DNA of 64,000 nucleotides from Atkinsonella hypoxylon (lineage: Eukaryota > Ascomycota > Sordariomycetes > Hypocreales > Clavicipitaceae): assembly GCA_000729835.1 (NCBI GenBank), contig JFHB01000120.1, forward strand, positions 1-64,000, read 5' to 3'. A program made the position numbers and the translations under genes. This document shows positions 12,472 to 24,088 of this stretch, piece after piece. The notes beneath the pieces are model-generated. The model made no database searches, was not told the origin of the DNA, and worked only from the letters and a program-made list of their open reading frames with translations. Numbering within the stretch: the stretch's first letter is position 1; each line of letters opens with the position of its first letter.

Positions 12472-14558
12472 GGAGGATGATTTGTGGTTGAGAATAGAGA
12501 GAATGGTTGTAGAAAGGGCTCCAGAGAAGCAGCGGCCAGATCAAGTGGCCCTCTGCAGGAGAAGAGAAAATAGGACAACAAAGAGGAGAGAGAAGGGCGG
12601 GCGGCTAAGGGCCAAATCCACAGTTGATACAGTCCCGGGGATGAGGACAGGGCGATGTTGTGGTGAGGCGATGAGCGTTGCAGGACAAGAGGTTGAAGAT
12701 GGTGGACGTGTCAAGCGAGGCACGAGGATTCGCCTGCAAGCAGAAGTGGTTCTGATTCTGGTCGCTCTAGGCTACGAAAGGGTTTTGATTCCGCCCGGCC
12801 CAGCACAGCACAGCGCAGCCCAGAGCAGAGCAGGAGCAGGCAGCCCACGCGTAGCCCACGGCAGCCAGTTGCGGATGGGGAAGGGACGTCCAGCTGGATT
12901 TGGCCTGTGCTGGGCCGCGGCGCGCCCTGTGGATGTGGATGAGTTGGGGCTGGGGCATTGGACACAGGCTCTTCCATTGGCACAGGCATTCGGGGGGGGG
13001 AGGGGGGGGGGCCTTTCCTTTGGCTGAGACGTGAACGGCCTTCTCACGTACCTAGGTATAGGTACCTCCTCACCGAGCTGTTCCAGCCTTGGTTTTCCCC
13101 TTTTCCATCAGCTTGCATCACCTCAAGTGTCGACAATGAATCTGTACATGCGATGCAAGTCCGAGCCATGGTTGGATATCGACAGCATTGCATGCAGGCA
13201 TTGGCAGTCCTATTAGCAACAGTGAACCGCCGAGGCACATGGACATCTTGTCCTTGTTGTTGCCCTAGCGTCACCCAACGCAGTGGTCCCGACACAAGCT
13301 GCGGCCCCCTCCAATGGTTGCCATTCTGTGGGTGGGTCTGGTGCTTCTGGCTTTACGACACCTTGCAGTATACCTACCTACCTACCTAGGTACCTAGGTA
13401 CCTAGTAGCTCAGGTACCTAGAGGTAGGTACAAGTACGAGTATATTTAATTGGCCTCAGAGCATGGCGATCTCTACTACAACAAGCAGCAGCAGCGACCA
13501 GACCAGGTTTCGGTCACTTGAGCTTTCCTTACTCCAGAATTTCCCCATGCATCACGCAAATGAGTGGCTATTCACGAAGGTTTGCGTGATAATACACCAG
13601 GCGGAGTACTTGTGCGGGCATTGACCCCAGCTGCAATTATGAGCCACGCTACGGTGAGTTATTAGTGGTCGCAACTCGGTCGCCCAAGCCTCGAATTCAC
13701 CAGACACCACCAATCGACAAACATATTTGCGATTGAGTGCCAGCAGTTAAAAAAAAAAAAAAACAAGGCATGGGCACGTGAGCAAGCTCAACGTCCCTGC
13801 AGGCAGAAACTCGACCAATGCCAGCCACCCGGGCCAAAAAGTAAAGTAATTTTTTTTCGCCCGGTGCCAGCCTGGGACCCACATCATTTTCAATATATAG
13901 AATTCAATTTTATAACTACCAGGTACCTACCTAGTGGGATACATGCAATGTGTACGGAGTATATTATTTTTGACGTCCACATATCAAATTCTAAGTGCTT
14001 CCAACTCATTGGCCCACATCCCTTCCCGCGACTTGCCTGAGGCCTTAGCCACTACCCAACGTGATACAGGATACTAAGCCTAGAACGGAATAAAAGGGGA
14101 GGTCCACCCAGGCTGCGGAGACGTCGTCGTGATATGGTTGCACTTGTCAGAGGGCTGGCTTGATTAACACCTTGATAAAGGCTCAGAAGATGAAGATTCT
14201 CAATGTTCCATTCAAGATCTTAATGTATAAGCTTCTGATTAAATATAGTGTTTCGTTAATGGAAGGCCTAGTTGTAAAAGTTATTAGGGCCTTACTGCTA
14301 AGGAGTCTTGACTAGATACTACTGTATCTGGTAACTATTCCGTAGATCCTTTGCGGAATAACCTCCTACGCATCAACAAGCGTGATTGGACCCGGTGCTC
14401 CACCCAAGCTGAGTGCAGAAACTCACGTGATGCGACTTGTGCAGTCGTCCAAGATGATGTCCAGCTGAGCTGATGAGAAGCCTTAACACCAGCTGCTGGC
14501 AGCGCCCCATCGTGGTCAGCGAAGCTCATTTTTCCCAGCCTCTTCGTTCTCCGTCGCA
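12472..14558. other. Intergenic between Def1 and a divergent gene
   Basis: About 2.1 kb. It holds the Def1 5' region, G runs at 12991-13011, clusters of AGGTACCTA-type words (13048-13067, 13371-13431, 13917-13934), one TACGGAGTA at 13953-13961, and an AT-rich block at 14160-14340 that ends in a short hairpin (ATTCCG ... CGGAAT). No coding frame could be supported. Confidence 0.6.
13371..13431. repeat. AGGTACCTA palindromic word cluster
   Basis: Sixty bases built from TACC, TAGG and GGTACC steps (ACCTAGGT and AGGTACCT palindromes). The same word family recurs in more than a dozen intergenic places in the window. Confidence 0.85.
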
Positions 14559-15734
14559 ATGTTCTCAACCAAGTCAGTCCAGTCGTTGCGACACCTCTTC
14601 GCCGGCTACCACGAACCAACCGGTCTATCAACACCGCAAACCCAGAAGCTACTCGATGGCCTCAGGACATCGTTCCGAAGACAGCTCGAGCGCGAATACG
14701 GCCCAGAGCGCGCCGCCACCGCTGCGAGAGCGCCCGATGCGGACCGCCCGCCACGACACTCGGCCGCCACGCGCCATCTGAAATCCATCCTCTCCAACCC
14801 GCTCTTCAGCTACAGCAAGCAAAGCGGTCCTGTCGCGCCGTCAGAATTCCCAAGCACGAAACGGGATCCCATGGATGTGTTCGACCATGCCGTTGCCAGG
14901 GGGATGATGAATCTTGGCGCCGCGACTGGATGCATGATGGCCAAGCGGCAGATGCTATCTCGTCCGGATTCCTTGGCTTCCTCGCAAACCGCCCTTCGTG
15001 TGCTGAGATGGCTCAAATCCACTGGCGCGGAAGCAGAGCTCGGATTCCTTGATAATCAGGCGTTCATCCGTGCGCTTGTCCCATTGCTCATTGCCGAGGG
15101 GCTGGAAAGCCCTGCATGGGAATGGGTGTCGCGGACAATCACGGATTCCGGCGCCTCCTGGGATGACGACCTTCGTGTCAAGCGCGCAGCATTTGTCGTG
15201 GCACAGATAGTTCACGTCAAGAGCCAGCCACAATATGGCAACCTGGACGCAGCCATCACGACCATTCTAGACGCCGAACAGCTCTTCCGTAACAGCCCAT
15301 TGCTTCCTAGGCTCCTAGTTCTACCGTGGCGATCTATCTCGTGGCTCTCAACCGTTGAGTCGTACCGTCGTGCTGCCCCCTCGGAGAAGATGTTCAACGC
15401 CCACATAGCCACGGCCAAGCTTCTCCCCAGGGCGTTCGATGTTGAGACCGCTCACCTCCATCTCTACCACCCCACTCACCCTAACTATAAACCTGCCCTA
15501 CTTTTTTTCGAGAATAAGGAGAGACTGCATAAGCTAGTTCAGAGATACAATTCTGATAAGCCTAGACTCCCCAAGGCTAAAGGCATGGGCATTCTCCCCT
15601 GGATAGCATTCCTCGGCCACGACACGGTAAATTATCTGACGCAGTCGGGCAGAAAGCGGGAAGCAGTTAGCGTGACTGATCTATTACGTGCCGAGTTGGC
15701 TGGCTTTTCTACGGAGTCCCTTGCTCCAACTTGA
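14559..15734 (+). CDS. Conserved hypothetical fungal protein
   Basis: Single-exon 391-residue frame with a good start (ATG at 14559, MFSTKSVQSLRHLF). I do not recognise the family. The N-terminus is basic and hydroxylated (R, K, S; few acids), which could be a mitochondrial presequence; this is inference. The body is mainly helical in character, with TALRVLRWLKSTGAEAELG and FIRALVPLLIAEGLESPAWEWV, recalling helical-repeat or PPR-like organisation without clear repeats. No catalytic motif or membrane segment is seen. It lies tail to tail with the Tpa1 gene, 413 bases away. Codon use and length argue for a real gene. Confidence 0.75.
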   Translation: MFSTKSVQSLRHLFAGYHEPTGLSTPQTQKLLDGLRTSFRRQLEREYGPERAATAARAPDADRPPRHSAATRHLKSILSNPLFSYSKQSGPVAPSEFPSTKRDPMDVFDHAVARGMMNLGAATGCMMAKRQMLSRPDSLASSQTALRVLRWLKSTGAEAELGFLDNQAFIRALVPLLIAEGLESPAWEWVSRTITDSGASWDDDLRVKRAAFVVAQIVHVKSQPQYGNLDAAITTILDAEQLFRNSPLLPRLLVLPWRSISWLSTVESYRRAAPSEKMFNAHIATAKLLPRAFDVETAHLHLYHPTHPNYKPALLFFENKERLHKLVQRYNSDKPRLPKAKGMGILPWIAFLGHDTVNYLTQSGRKREAVSVTDLLRAELAGFSTESLAPT

Positions 15735-16147
15735 CATTGCTAAGCATTTTCATCACTTCGTATTTCATTCATCATGTATAACGTCCCTACCAGCGAGAGA
15801 GATTTCTACGACTCGTGTCGTATGAATACGGCACTCGGACGCTGGCAAGCCGAGTTATCACTGAAATAAGACTGTATAGGTCGGTGTAAAAGATGATAGC
15901 TTCAGATCATCCTCCAAGACTATCAGGCAAATCACATACTATGTATACTAGACAATCTAGGCCCGTGGCTCGGGGTAAGGGCAAGTCCCTCGCAATATAC
16001 CCAGATGACATTCTAAATGCCATTGAACATCTTGAAGTATAATGGACGCCATGCTACCCAATCTCTCTTTCCACAATGATTCAAGCCCTCAGACTCTGCG
16101 ATTGGTTCTGGCCCCTTGTCTCTCGTTAATTGCTCCGTACGTACATC

Positions 16148-18290
16148 CTAGTCCGAATCAGACTCATCAACCGCATCCGAGAACCCGTTAAACTCCTCTT
16201 CGGACTCCTCGACGCCTGCGCCGCCATTCTCATCTCCGTCCTTATCCTCGTCATCCAAGTCCTTGATCTCATACGTCCCCGAAATGTCCCACCTATCGCC
16301 CTTGGCTTTCTTACTGACGTACTTTACGAACTTTAGAGCCCCGCTATCCCGCAGCACGATACTCAACTTATTCCATGATGCAGCCTGGAAGAAGAGGATG
16401 TTGTCATCGTCACCGCTAGACTTGTAGATTGCTGCGTCTTCGTCGGCATCATCATCACCTGCCATGTATACTTCCACGCCGCCCACCTCATCATCTTCAT
16501 CTTCATCTTCATCTTCTTCTTCTTCTTCGTGTTTCTTAGGAGGTTCCTCAACGGCCTTGGCTTTGCCCTTGCCCTTGCCCTTGCTCCTCCCATTCACAGC
16601 TGGTGAGTTGTCGTCGCCTGCTGGGGGTTCTTCGTCTTCGTCTTTGGTTGTTTTTTCTTGTTCTTCTTCGTCGTCGTCGCCGCCCCATCCGGGCGTGGGT
16701 GTGATGCCAAGTCCAAGCTCCAGACGGGGTTTGCCATCGTGGCCTGTCGCAAGGGTGTAGTCGCCTCCGCGGCGAAATCGACGCGCAATCACGTCGTGGC
16801 TCTCAATAGTGCATCCCGTGGCGGTCTGGAGCCATTGGCGGAATTGCCGGCTGGGGAGGAGGACGTCGAGCAGTTCGGTAATAGGGGATTCCTCCTGCGA
16901 GGTGCGCAGCTGGTCTGGCTGGCTGGGGCGCTGGTACAGATATCGATGCTTGTGAGGCGGTCTAGCGACTTTCCAAGCCGACGTCTTTTCAATGTCCGCG
17001 CTATTATCAGGGAGCGTCTTCTTTTCCTGCTCCTCAATATAGTCCCGGAGTTGTTGGGCGAATCCCTCAGATAGAATGTTTCCTAACGTAATGCTTGAGG
17101 TTTCGCTGAAGTGGTCCGCCACCTGCTCGAGGGTGTCTGGCGTAAGGTACGTTGGCGAGAGGTACTTGAGGAGAAACTCAAGATCGGCCTCTTCGAAGTC
17201 GCCCTGGCTGGCAGTGGGGTTGTGTACCTTAACAGGCTGGGCTTGCGGCGCATCATACTGCGCCGGGTTGCCCTGGAGCTGCATCAGACTGCTGTTTTTA
17301 GCATTCTTCTCCTCCTCACCCTCAATATAGCCCTCTTCGCCGATCTGGGGGATATGAAACCACCCACTAATGGCCATGCGGACTCGTCCGTTGTCTTGCT
17401 GCTCCTTGGTCTCAGCGTGGTACACCTCCTCGACGTCGTGGAAGCTCTCCCCCGGCTGCACGGCGAAGAAACTGAGCTGGTTCCATGCCGGAGGGATGGC
17501 CTTGACGAAGTCCGGCAGAGGGGTCTTGGCCACCTCGCCGTCGTCGTTCTTGATCTCTTCCACGGGGAATAAGCGCAGTGCACCGCCCCATTCCGGCTGC
17601 CACGGCTTATCGGGATCAGTTAGGTACAGGATGTAGCTGACCCTTCGACTTCCAATAACATCATCATGGCATAGAAGAAAGCATCCAGGGGTGTAGACGT
17701 TGATTGCCATGTCCGTTTTCCGGCCACTTAACGGACCGCAGCCTGTAATACTAGAGATATACTTCCTGAACGTCTCCGAATAGATTGCGTCTCGAAGCGC
17801 CAACAGAGAAGGCAGCTTGGCCAAGGATTCATCGTCTAGGCCATCAAGATTCGCTAGGTCGCCAGACTGGTGGATGGTGTAGATGTCTGTTTCCTTGGGC
17901 GTAAATTGCACATTCTCGCGGACTTCGTCTCGGACGGAGCGCAGCAGCTTGTCATCTACAAGCTCACGGATAACGGCATGCTTGTAAGGGGCCGAGGTGG
18001 CGTATTCTTTGGTGTAAGAGTCCAAGACCGACTTGTCGAACAAGCCGGCGCGGAATCGTTTCTGTGCTTCCACGGCTGATAGAGCTGTAGAAAGTGCCAG
18101 CAGACCAAACAGTCAGAAATTCTTCTTCTTTAAAACAGTTGGCTACAATAATATATCTCGGTCGAGGGACGGAAGGGAGGGTGTGTAGGTGTGTCGAGTT
18201 ACGGCTGGCGGACAAAGACGTACAGAGCTTGGATTTCTTGCTGCTAGCTTGGCCGGAGCCATTAGCTTGGGTCTCTGCTTTTCTCTTCAT
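16148..18290 (-). CDS. TPA1: Prolyl 3,4-dihydroxylase Tpa1/Ofd1 (2-oxoglutarate/Fe(II) oxygenase)
   Basis: Hydroxylates a proline of ribosomal protein uS12 and affects translation termination and mRNA turnover; the yeast enzyme is Tpa1, the fission yeast one Ofd1. Two exons: 18224-18290 and 16148-18084, donor GTACGT, acceptor CTACAG, totalling 667 residues (yeast Tpa1 is 644). The first exon is basic (MKRKAETQ ... SSKKSKL), a likely nuclear signal. The catalytic domain has the iron-binding CHDD motif (His about 162, Asp about 164), SFHDVEEV with the distal His near 238, and the 2-oxoglutarate Arg in RVRMAISGWFH near 258. A second, degenerate oxygenase domain follows (about 300-600), interrupted by a long acidic insert (EEEEEDEDEDEDDE). 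The C-terminus is also acidic. Confidence 0.93.
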
Positions 18291-19330
18291 GGCCAATTCC
18301 AGGACCTGGCCGATGAGAGCAAAAGAACAGTGTTGAGAAGAGAGAGCTGCGCGAAAATGCCGAATTGGCCAGTTTTTCACGGAGGTAGCAGGGTAGGCGC
18401 AATAGAAAAAGCGAATTGTTGCAACCCAACAAGAGGCCCGGGGTTCTCCCGGACCGACCGACTAATCAGAGGCCGCACACAAGACCTCTTTGTGAGCAAC
18501 AACACTGCTGACTGCAAGCACTAATGCTTACAATAGCTAGAGTAATTACTATAGTATATAATCCCCTAACTATAGTAATAGACCTGGTAGCTAGCTAGCC
18601 TTTTATACCACAATCCTACTAGCTGTTACACGAAGTGGTTTTTTTTAGTCCAAGGTGGGGCGATGCCGTCAGTGGTCTACCTACCTAAGGTACCTAGATA
18701 ATATGGGCAACTACAAACCCACTGTGGATCAAGCTCCTCTTCGATTGGTTCAGGGGACTAGGGCTGGTGGCACCACTCAGATGCTAGCGCTAAGCCAAGT
18801 CCTCCATCTAGCGGCACCAAGACCAATCGTCCCGCATCTGCCAGTGAAACCCACCCAATTAACACTATAGCAAGACCTACTACGGAATAGACACAAATAT
18901 AACGCATTAGTCACAGCGCTTATTCTTGCACTAGACTGCCGCTATGGAGATTGTATGACAGCATAGTATGGACCCCTTACAGTCTGCGTCTGCTCCCACC
19001 ATCTGCTACTGCTACTGCTTCAGCTTCTGCATCAGCTTCTGCATGATGCGTCATGGATTCTTAAACGCCGGACAGGTATTGGTGAACGTGGTGCTATACA
19101 AAGACATGCTGCGCTCACTCAAAGCGCTTAGCTTCTGCAAGCCAGTTTTGAAGCATGTGCTGCTCGAGCGTGCGGCGACGTAAAAATGGCAGTTGGAACT
19201 CAATAGATACAAGGCCGGATCATCTTGTCTTACACCGGCAAAGGGACGCTATTAGTACATTCTACCGAAATTCCACCAACTTCCCGCTTACATCCCTCCC
19301 TCCCTCCACCAAGACCAACCTCAGAGCAAT
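18291..19330. other. Intergenic, AT-rich patches
   Basis: About 1 kb upstream of Tpa1 and downstream of the CFEM gene. At 18510-18650 it is AT-rich with an inverted pair (ATTACTATAGT ... ACTATAGTAAT), perhaps a decayed transposon remnant. A short AGGTACCTA-type cluster lies at 18678-18697. No coding frame is supported. Confidence 0.55.
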
Positions 19331-19977
19331 TTAGAGAAGCGCGGCAACGGCCAGGACGGCACCAAGCAAGCCGCCAGCGTTGGCTTGTACAGGAGAAGCA
19401 GCATTAGACTTGTTAGGAGCAGGACTTCCAGAAGTAGGGGTTGCCGACGTGGAAGATGCCGAGCTAGCAGAGCTAGCAGTGGTAGAGCTACTATGAGACG
19501 CAGCAGGGGCCGCAGTGCTAGAGCTGGTGCTCGACGATGCCGCGTTACTGGGGCAGATGAGCTGACTTGGCGTCTGAACGCCGTTGGCGTTGCAGATGCC
19601 GGCGGCGAACTTGATGGTCGATTGAATGTCCGCCTCGTTGCAGTCCTTCCCGAGACAGCAGGATATACCAGCAATGAAGTCCTTGTTGCTGCAGACGCAG
19701 GCAATATCGGCCGGCTTGCAGCCGGCGATGTTGGTTCCGGTGATGTACGAGCTAACGCAGGTGTACTATGTTGTGATCGGCCACATCAGCTGATGGTCCA
19801 TAATCAAGGGGGACATTCGACAAAAATACTGCCGCTTTCGATTCCCTCTCGAGATTATTGTATGTTTCAGGACGGGATGGCAGGTCTTACCGCGCACTTG
19901 GGGATCTTGTCGAGTTGGTCGAGCTGGGCGGCTGCGAAGCCAGCGGCGAGGGCCAAAGTACAGAATGCGTACTTCAT
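19331..19977 (-). CDS. CFEM-domain, probably GPI-anchored surface protein
   Basis: Fungal cell-surface or secreted protein; CFEM proteins bind haem or iron or act in host interaction. Two exons, 19891-19977 and 19331-19765 (donor GTAAGA, acceptor CATAG, phase 0), give 173 residues. Residues 1-17 (MKYAFCTLALAAGFAAA) are a signal peptide. The CFEM domain spans about 25-90, with KCAYTC, GCKPADIACVC, ISCCLGKDC and the Asp-containing ADIACVC spacing. Residues about 100-150 are Ser/Thr/Ala-rich, a likely O-glycosylated stalk. The C-terminus (NAGGLLGAVLAVAALL) is hydrophobic with an upstream small-residue site, typical of GPI attachment. The precise ligand cannot be read from sequence. Confidence 0.88.
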
Positions 19978-20417
19978 AGCGGGTATTGTTTGGGAATTAA
20001 AGCTTGTAAAAGGGGGAGAAGTGTGGTGATGAGTTCCAAGACGTTATGTTCGTCAAGATGAGGAGGGAAAATGAGCAGTCAAAGGGACGTGGAGGGACAA
20101 GAAACAGATCGAAGAGAGGTAGCAAGCAGTAGGACGAAGGAATTAAGCTGAAGCATGCACTCGAGGGAAGCGGCTCCGATGGGCCCGGCCGGGTAGACTG
20201 GAGATTATGCACTCCACAAGGTAATTTAGCCTGTGTTGGGAGGTGCGGAGTAGCTGCCTTAGGTAAGTACACTGTACCTCCTACAGCAGGTACAGATACC
20301 TACCTACCTAGGTAGGTACCTGCCCACTAATTATTTGCCCTCATGCCACTGTGCGCATGGGCCCAATTCATCTTTACCCGAGACGCCGAGACGAGTGAGT
20401 GGCACATCGAACCTGGT

Positions 20418-20482
20418 CTCTGCCAGTCTCTGCCAGTCTGCCAGTCTCTGCCAGTCTGCCAGTCTCTGCCAGTCTGCCAGTC
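20418..20482 (+). repeat. CTGCCAGTCT tandem repeat
   Basis: Alternating units CTGCCAGT and CTCTGCCAGT, about seven copies over 65 bases. It is a short minisatellite with no spacers, so not a CRISPR-like structure. Confidence 0.85.
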
Positions 20483-20587
20483 TTCTGTGCCTGGGCGGAA
20501 TGCGTGCTACTCCGTAGGTATCCACCTAGGTACCTAGGTAGTGGTTGTAGCCACTGATTGGAGACAAATCCCCTGCAGGTGACCTAC

Positions 20588-20619
20588 ATAGGTACCTAGG
20601 TAGGTACCACCTACCTAAG
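20588..20619. repeat. AGGTACCTA palindromic word cluster
   Basis: Overlapping AGGTACCT and CCTAGGTA palindromes; one of four such clusters within 600 bases. Confidence 0.8.
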
Positions 20620-21780
20620 CTTCCTCCTTCAACACTGCCAAGTGATAAGGAACGACATCTCGGCGTCGGCATTTGCTCAGAAGTACCGCTCAGAGCGACG
20701 GTCAATGCATCTGGCATGCCTCCTAATCCACGTCTGTATGCTGCAAGATTTCTGCTACAGTTCGTCACACATGCTCAATTGTTCATTCTCACAAGCCGTC
20801 ATCTAGGCATTGCCGCATCTGCATACTGCTCCCGATTCATACCTACCTGCGTAGGTAGGTACTTACAAGTAGACGAGCTAGGTACCGGCTTTTTTTGTCA
20901 TGCACCCTCGATGCACCTTACTCTTGTCCCGAGACTTTCAAATGGAGTAGCCTCACGTGTCAGCGACTGGCAATGCCCTCCAAATACGAAGTACTCCCAA
21001 GATATCGTCAACTACAGTACATAGACGAAGCATCGACAGTCCCAATGCAATGGTTTCTTTCTGATGGATTCGCCACCCGGATATGTGGTCGCAGCGCCAA
21101 TATGGCGATCCGTAGATTGGGATTCTCGATTCCGCTGGTGTCGAGGAATTGATTGGCCTCTGCACCTGACACGGACTGCAGGCCTATTATTACATCAAAA
21201 TGTTGTTGGAAAGTGGGATCCACAAAACGAAAACTATGATGCAGATAGTTGATTATCACGGCACCGATTCTTGCTTTGTTAACCACATTTCCAGAATTTG
21301 CCTTGCAACCTAGAGTAATGTCGAGTTGCCGGGAGTGCAGAGCTCAGCGTGAGAAATCAGGACTTCGACCACTTCAAAATATGGTGCTTGGATACTCAAC
21401 TATGTTCAAGCCGAAGATGCCCGACATCGAACTGTTATCGAATGGGAGTGTATGAGAGGGCGCTCATCCTGAATTGCCCCTTTTCGATGATGATACTCTC
21501 TTTACACTGAGGAGCCGTTCAATAACTGCTTCGTCTCAGATACTGTTCGAACTCCCAAAGTTCTTGCTGGTAGTCAGGCAAGCAAGGCCAGGCTGGTCAT
21601 ATAAACAAGTCGTAGTTGACAATTCGGTTCGACAGTAAGAATTCAAGCTCACTCGGAACCAGAACCATTCTGCTTGAGGACAAACATCGAGCCAGGATTG
21701 GTCATCGCGGCTTTATTTATTGAAAATCGGCACCGTGATCCATCTGTTCTATGTGTAGTCCCAACACGCACTCAACGTTT

Positions 21781-23151
21781 TCAAACCTTCTTTCCTTGCT
21801 TCAACAAATCCGAGACCTTAGGTGGCAAGACAAGCGCACTTCTATCATTCCGTCTGTAGAAGTCACACAAAGAGATGGCAGTCTGCTCTGGGATGTCTTC
21901 GTGGATGAAATGGCCAGCTTCCGGGAACACCTGTAGTGCATATTTGCCTACTCAGGGAGAATTAGCTTATGCAAGTCTTTGCAGCTGTCAAAATCCAAAA
22001 ACAATTTATAGCTCGCTGGTAATTCTTACCTTGCATTTGACCAATGGTTAACTCAGTATCTAGGCGGTCGGTTCCCGCCAGCAACAAGAGCTTTCCGCCC
22101 TTTGCTTCCAAAAACTTCTTGCTCAATCCGACAAACCAATCCTCCCAGAATGGCTGCGTAGCCGCCAGATTCGTTCGCCATCTCCACGGTCGAGACGGAT
22201 CGAGGGTTTCATCTCGTCTCAATAGGGCGGGTACAGACGTCCTCGCCGATACCAGATTCCGTATTGTTCGTGAGCGCACATGCCAATCAATGGCGTTTTC
22301 AACACTCGTAAAACCACCTGGTCTAGTAGAGAGATATGTTTGCATACTCTGTAAAGCGTCCATAGCCGAACCCTCGACGACATCGAAAACAGCATAGCCT
22401 AATAAAGACGTGCCTAGTTTCCCACTGTGAGCTAGGTCCGTGATCACTGCACCACCTAGCGAGTGGCCGACCAGAATGATGGCAGGGAGGTCTTCCCATC
22501 CCATCTGCTCTTTTGTGGATAGAATCATAAAATGCAGGTCTCCGGATAACGTAGCAAGGCGCAAATCCAACTCTGAGTTTTCTGGTGCGGCCGCAGATCC
22601 GTGCCCGCGACAATCAACAGCAAGAATGCCTGCTGAAGGAAGTCGTTTCCGAATCTCAGAGCTCACAACAGCAAAGGACAGTCCAGACGAGCCAGCTCCA
22701 TGGTGTACAACAAACAAAGGCCCTTTCCCAACAGGAGACGTCAAGTATGCATGGAACTTCAAGCCTTTGTATTCATTTGATTCCATGCAGAGCTCTCGCT
22801 CGAAGTAAGTCGTCCATGGAATGGGTTCGAGAGTTCTGCCCCTAGAGACCCTACAGATTGGTCAGTTTCCCATCCTAACATACATACCCAAGGAAATGTT
22901 TCGTTGGGTGCGATGAATTGCGAAAAGACATGGTAGAAGGGAGAAACAGACCCCTGCGGACGAGCAAATAGCTTCTGGCTCGGTGCGGGTATAATTGTAC
23001 CAGTCGAAGATACGGACGATGCCGAAGATGAGTCATCATCCACATGCTCGGGCAATTCAGATACTTGCCCCTCCTCCTCGTTCAACTCCATAAAAGGCTC
23101 CGACACCAGCCCAAGTTTTGTCTTGGCCCAGGCACGCTGTAGGTCGCTCAT
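21781..23151 (-). CDS. PPE1: Protein phosphatase methylesterase 1 (Ppe1)
   Basis: Removes the C-terminal methyl ester from the PP2A catalytic subunit. Three exons: 22952-23151, 22030-22850, 21781-21947, totalling 395 residues in frame. The start MSDLQRAWAKTKLG is the usual one for fungal homologues; an ATG at 23193 would add 14 residues. An acidic serine-rich segment (DDDSSSASSVSSTG) comes first, then the alpha/beta hydrolase fold with the oxyanion segment VVHHGAGSSGLSF, the nucleophile elbow GHSLGGA and, in the last exon, EAGHFIHED with the catalytic His. Intron 2 is standard (GTAAGA ... GAGTAG). Intron 1 needs a weak donor, GTCTGT at 22951, to keep frame; its branch point ACTGAC and acceptor TGTAG are good. 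The nearby stronger donor GTATGT at 22887 would shift the frame and leave a 37-nt intron. Confidence 0.9.
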
Positions 23152-24070
23152 AGCAGTTGTCTTTTCCTTGTTTGTTAGAGCAGGTGTGCGCATCTCTCAT
23201 GGACGTGGTTGATTTGGATTTGGGGTGGAAGTTATCGTGACTGATGCGTGAGGTCTGCAGGACGCGCATCCAGGTGTTCCGCCATGCCAATGGCCGTTCA
23301 AAGACAATGAATGTAAATCACAGAACTGGACAAAATGGCTCTCTTGGCTTCTGGATCTCAAAGTGCGAAACGTGATTCCAAGAAGGACGCAGCAGCCTTG
23401 CCTAATCTTTTTCAGGCGGTCTCGCAGGTGGCATGATGATTGTCTATTGTCAGTTGTCATTCAAGGCGGGGCACTAGCAGCATTGTACTGTGCTAAGAAG
23501 GGCAAGCGCGGCGAGCACTTACTGTGCTGGAGAGCCAAGCCAAACCAGACACCACCACACCACCACCTTAGGTACCTAGGTACCTAGGTTTGTATGGATG
23601 ACTATGACCTGGCTACCCTGCAAGGATATTGCTCGATCTTGCACAATGCGATTATCTTACAGTAGTCGCCGAGCCACACGTCAATCCTAGATTGTTCAAT
23701 CAACAGAGACAAGCCGCATAATGAGTCAAACCAGTCACAATTCGCCCCTTGCTGTGTTTACTGTTGGCCAATACTTTATTCTAAAATGTGAGCGCCACAT
23801 CCTGGCCCCGATGCAACGTCATACCTGACCAGCCCCGGCAACTGATGCTTATGTATAATATACAGCTGAAGGTTCTTATCAGCTTGACCCAGGAAAATAT
23901 AAAAAGCAGTGGCATTTTACAGTGAAATGGGCTAGAATTCTCTTCTGGTGTTCCGTGCAGCGAGGTTTTTGCACTACAACATGATATGGATCCGTCCGTG
24001 AATACGCCCACCCATGGGCCACGAATTACTAGCCGCACAGTCGAATTACAGGGACATCAACCAGTAGACG

Positions 24071-24088
24071 TAGGGTTAGGGTTAGGGT
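24071..24088 (+). repeat. Interstitial telomere-like repeat (TTAGGG, about three units)
   Basis: TAGGGTTAGGGTTAGGGT, that is three consecutive units of the fungal telomere repeat read in the G-rich direction, inside the gene-poor stretch. Confidence 0.8.

Larger units (their letters stand above)
19978..21780. other. Intergenic with dispersed repeats
   Basis: About 1.8 kb. It contains the CFEM promoter, several AGGTACCTA-type clusters (20297-20320, 20524-20540, 20588-20619, 20840-20862), a TACTCCGTA word at 20508-20516, and the CTGCCAGTCT array at about 20418-20482. Short open frames at 21000-21300 show no recognisable domain. Confidence 0.6.

Noticed and set aside
20418..20482. CRISPR-like array
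   Set aside because: Units are contiguous without spacers, and the genome is eukaryotic; it is a minisatellite.
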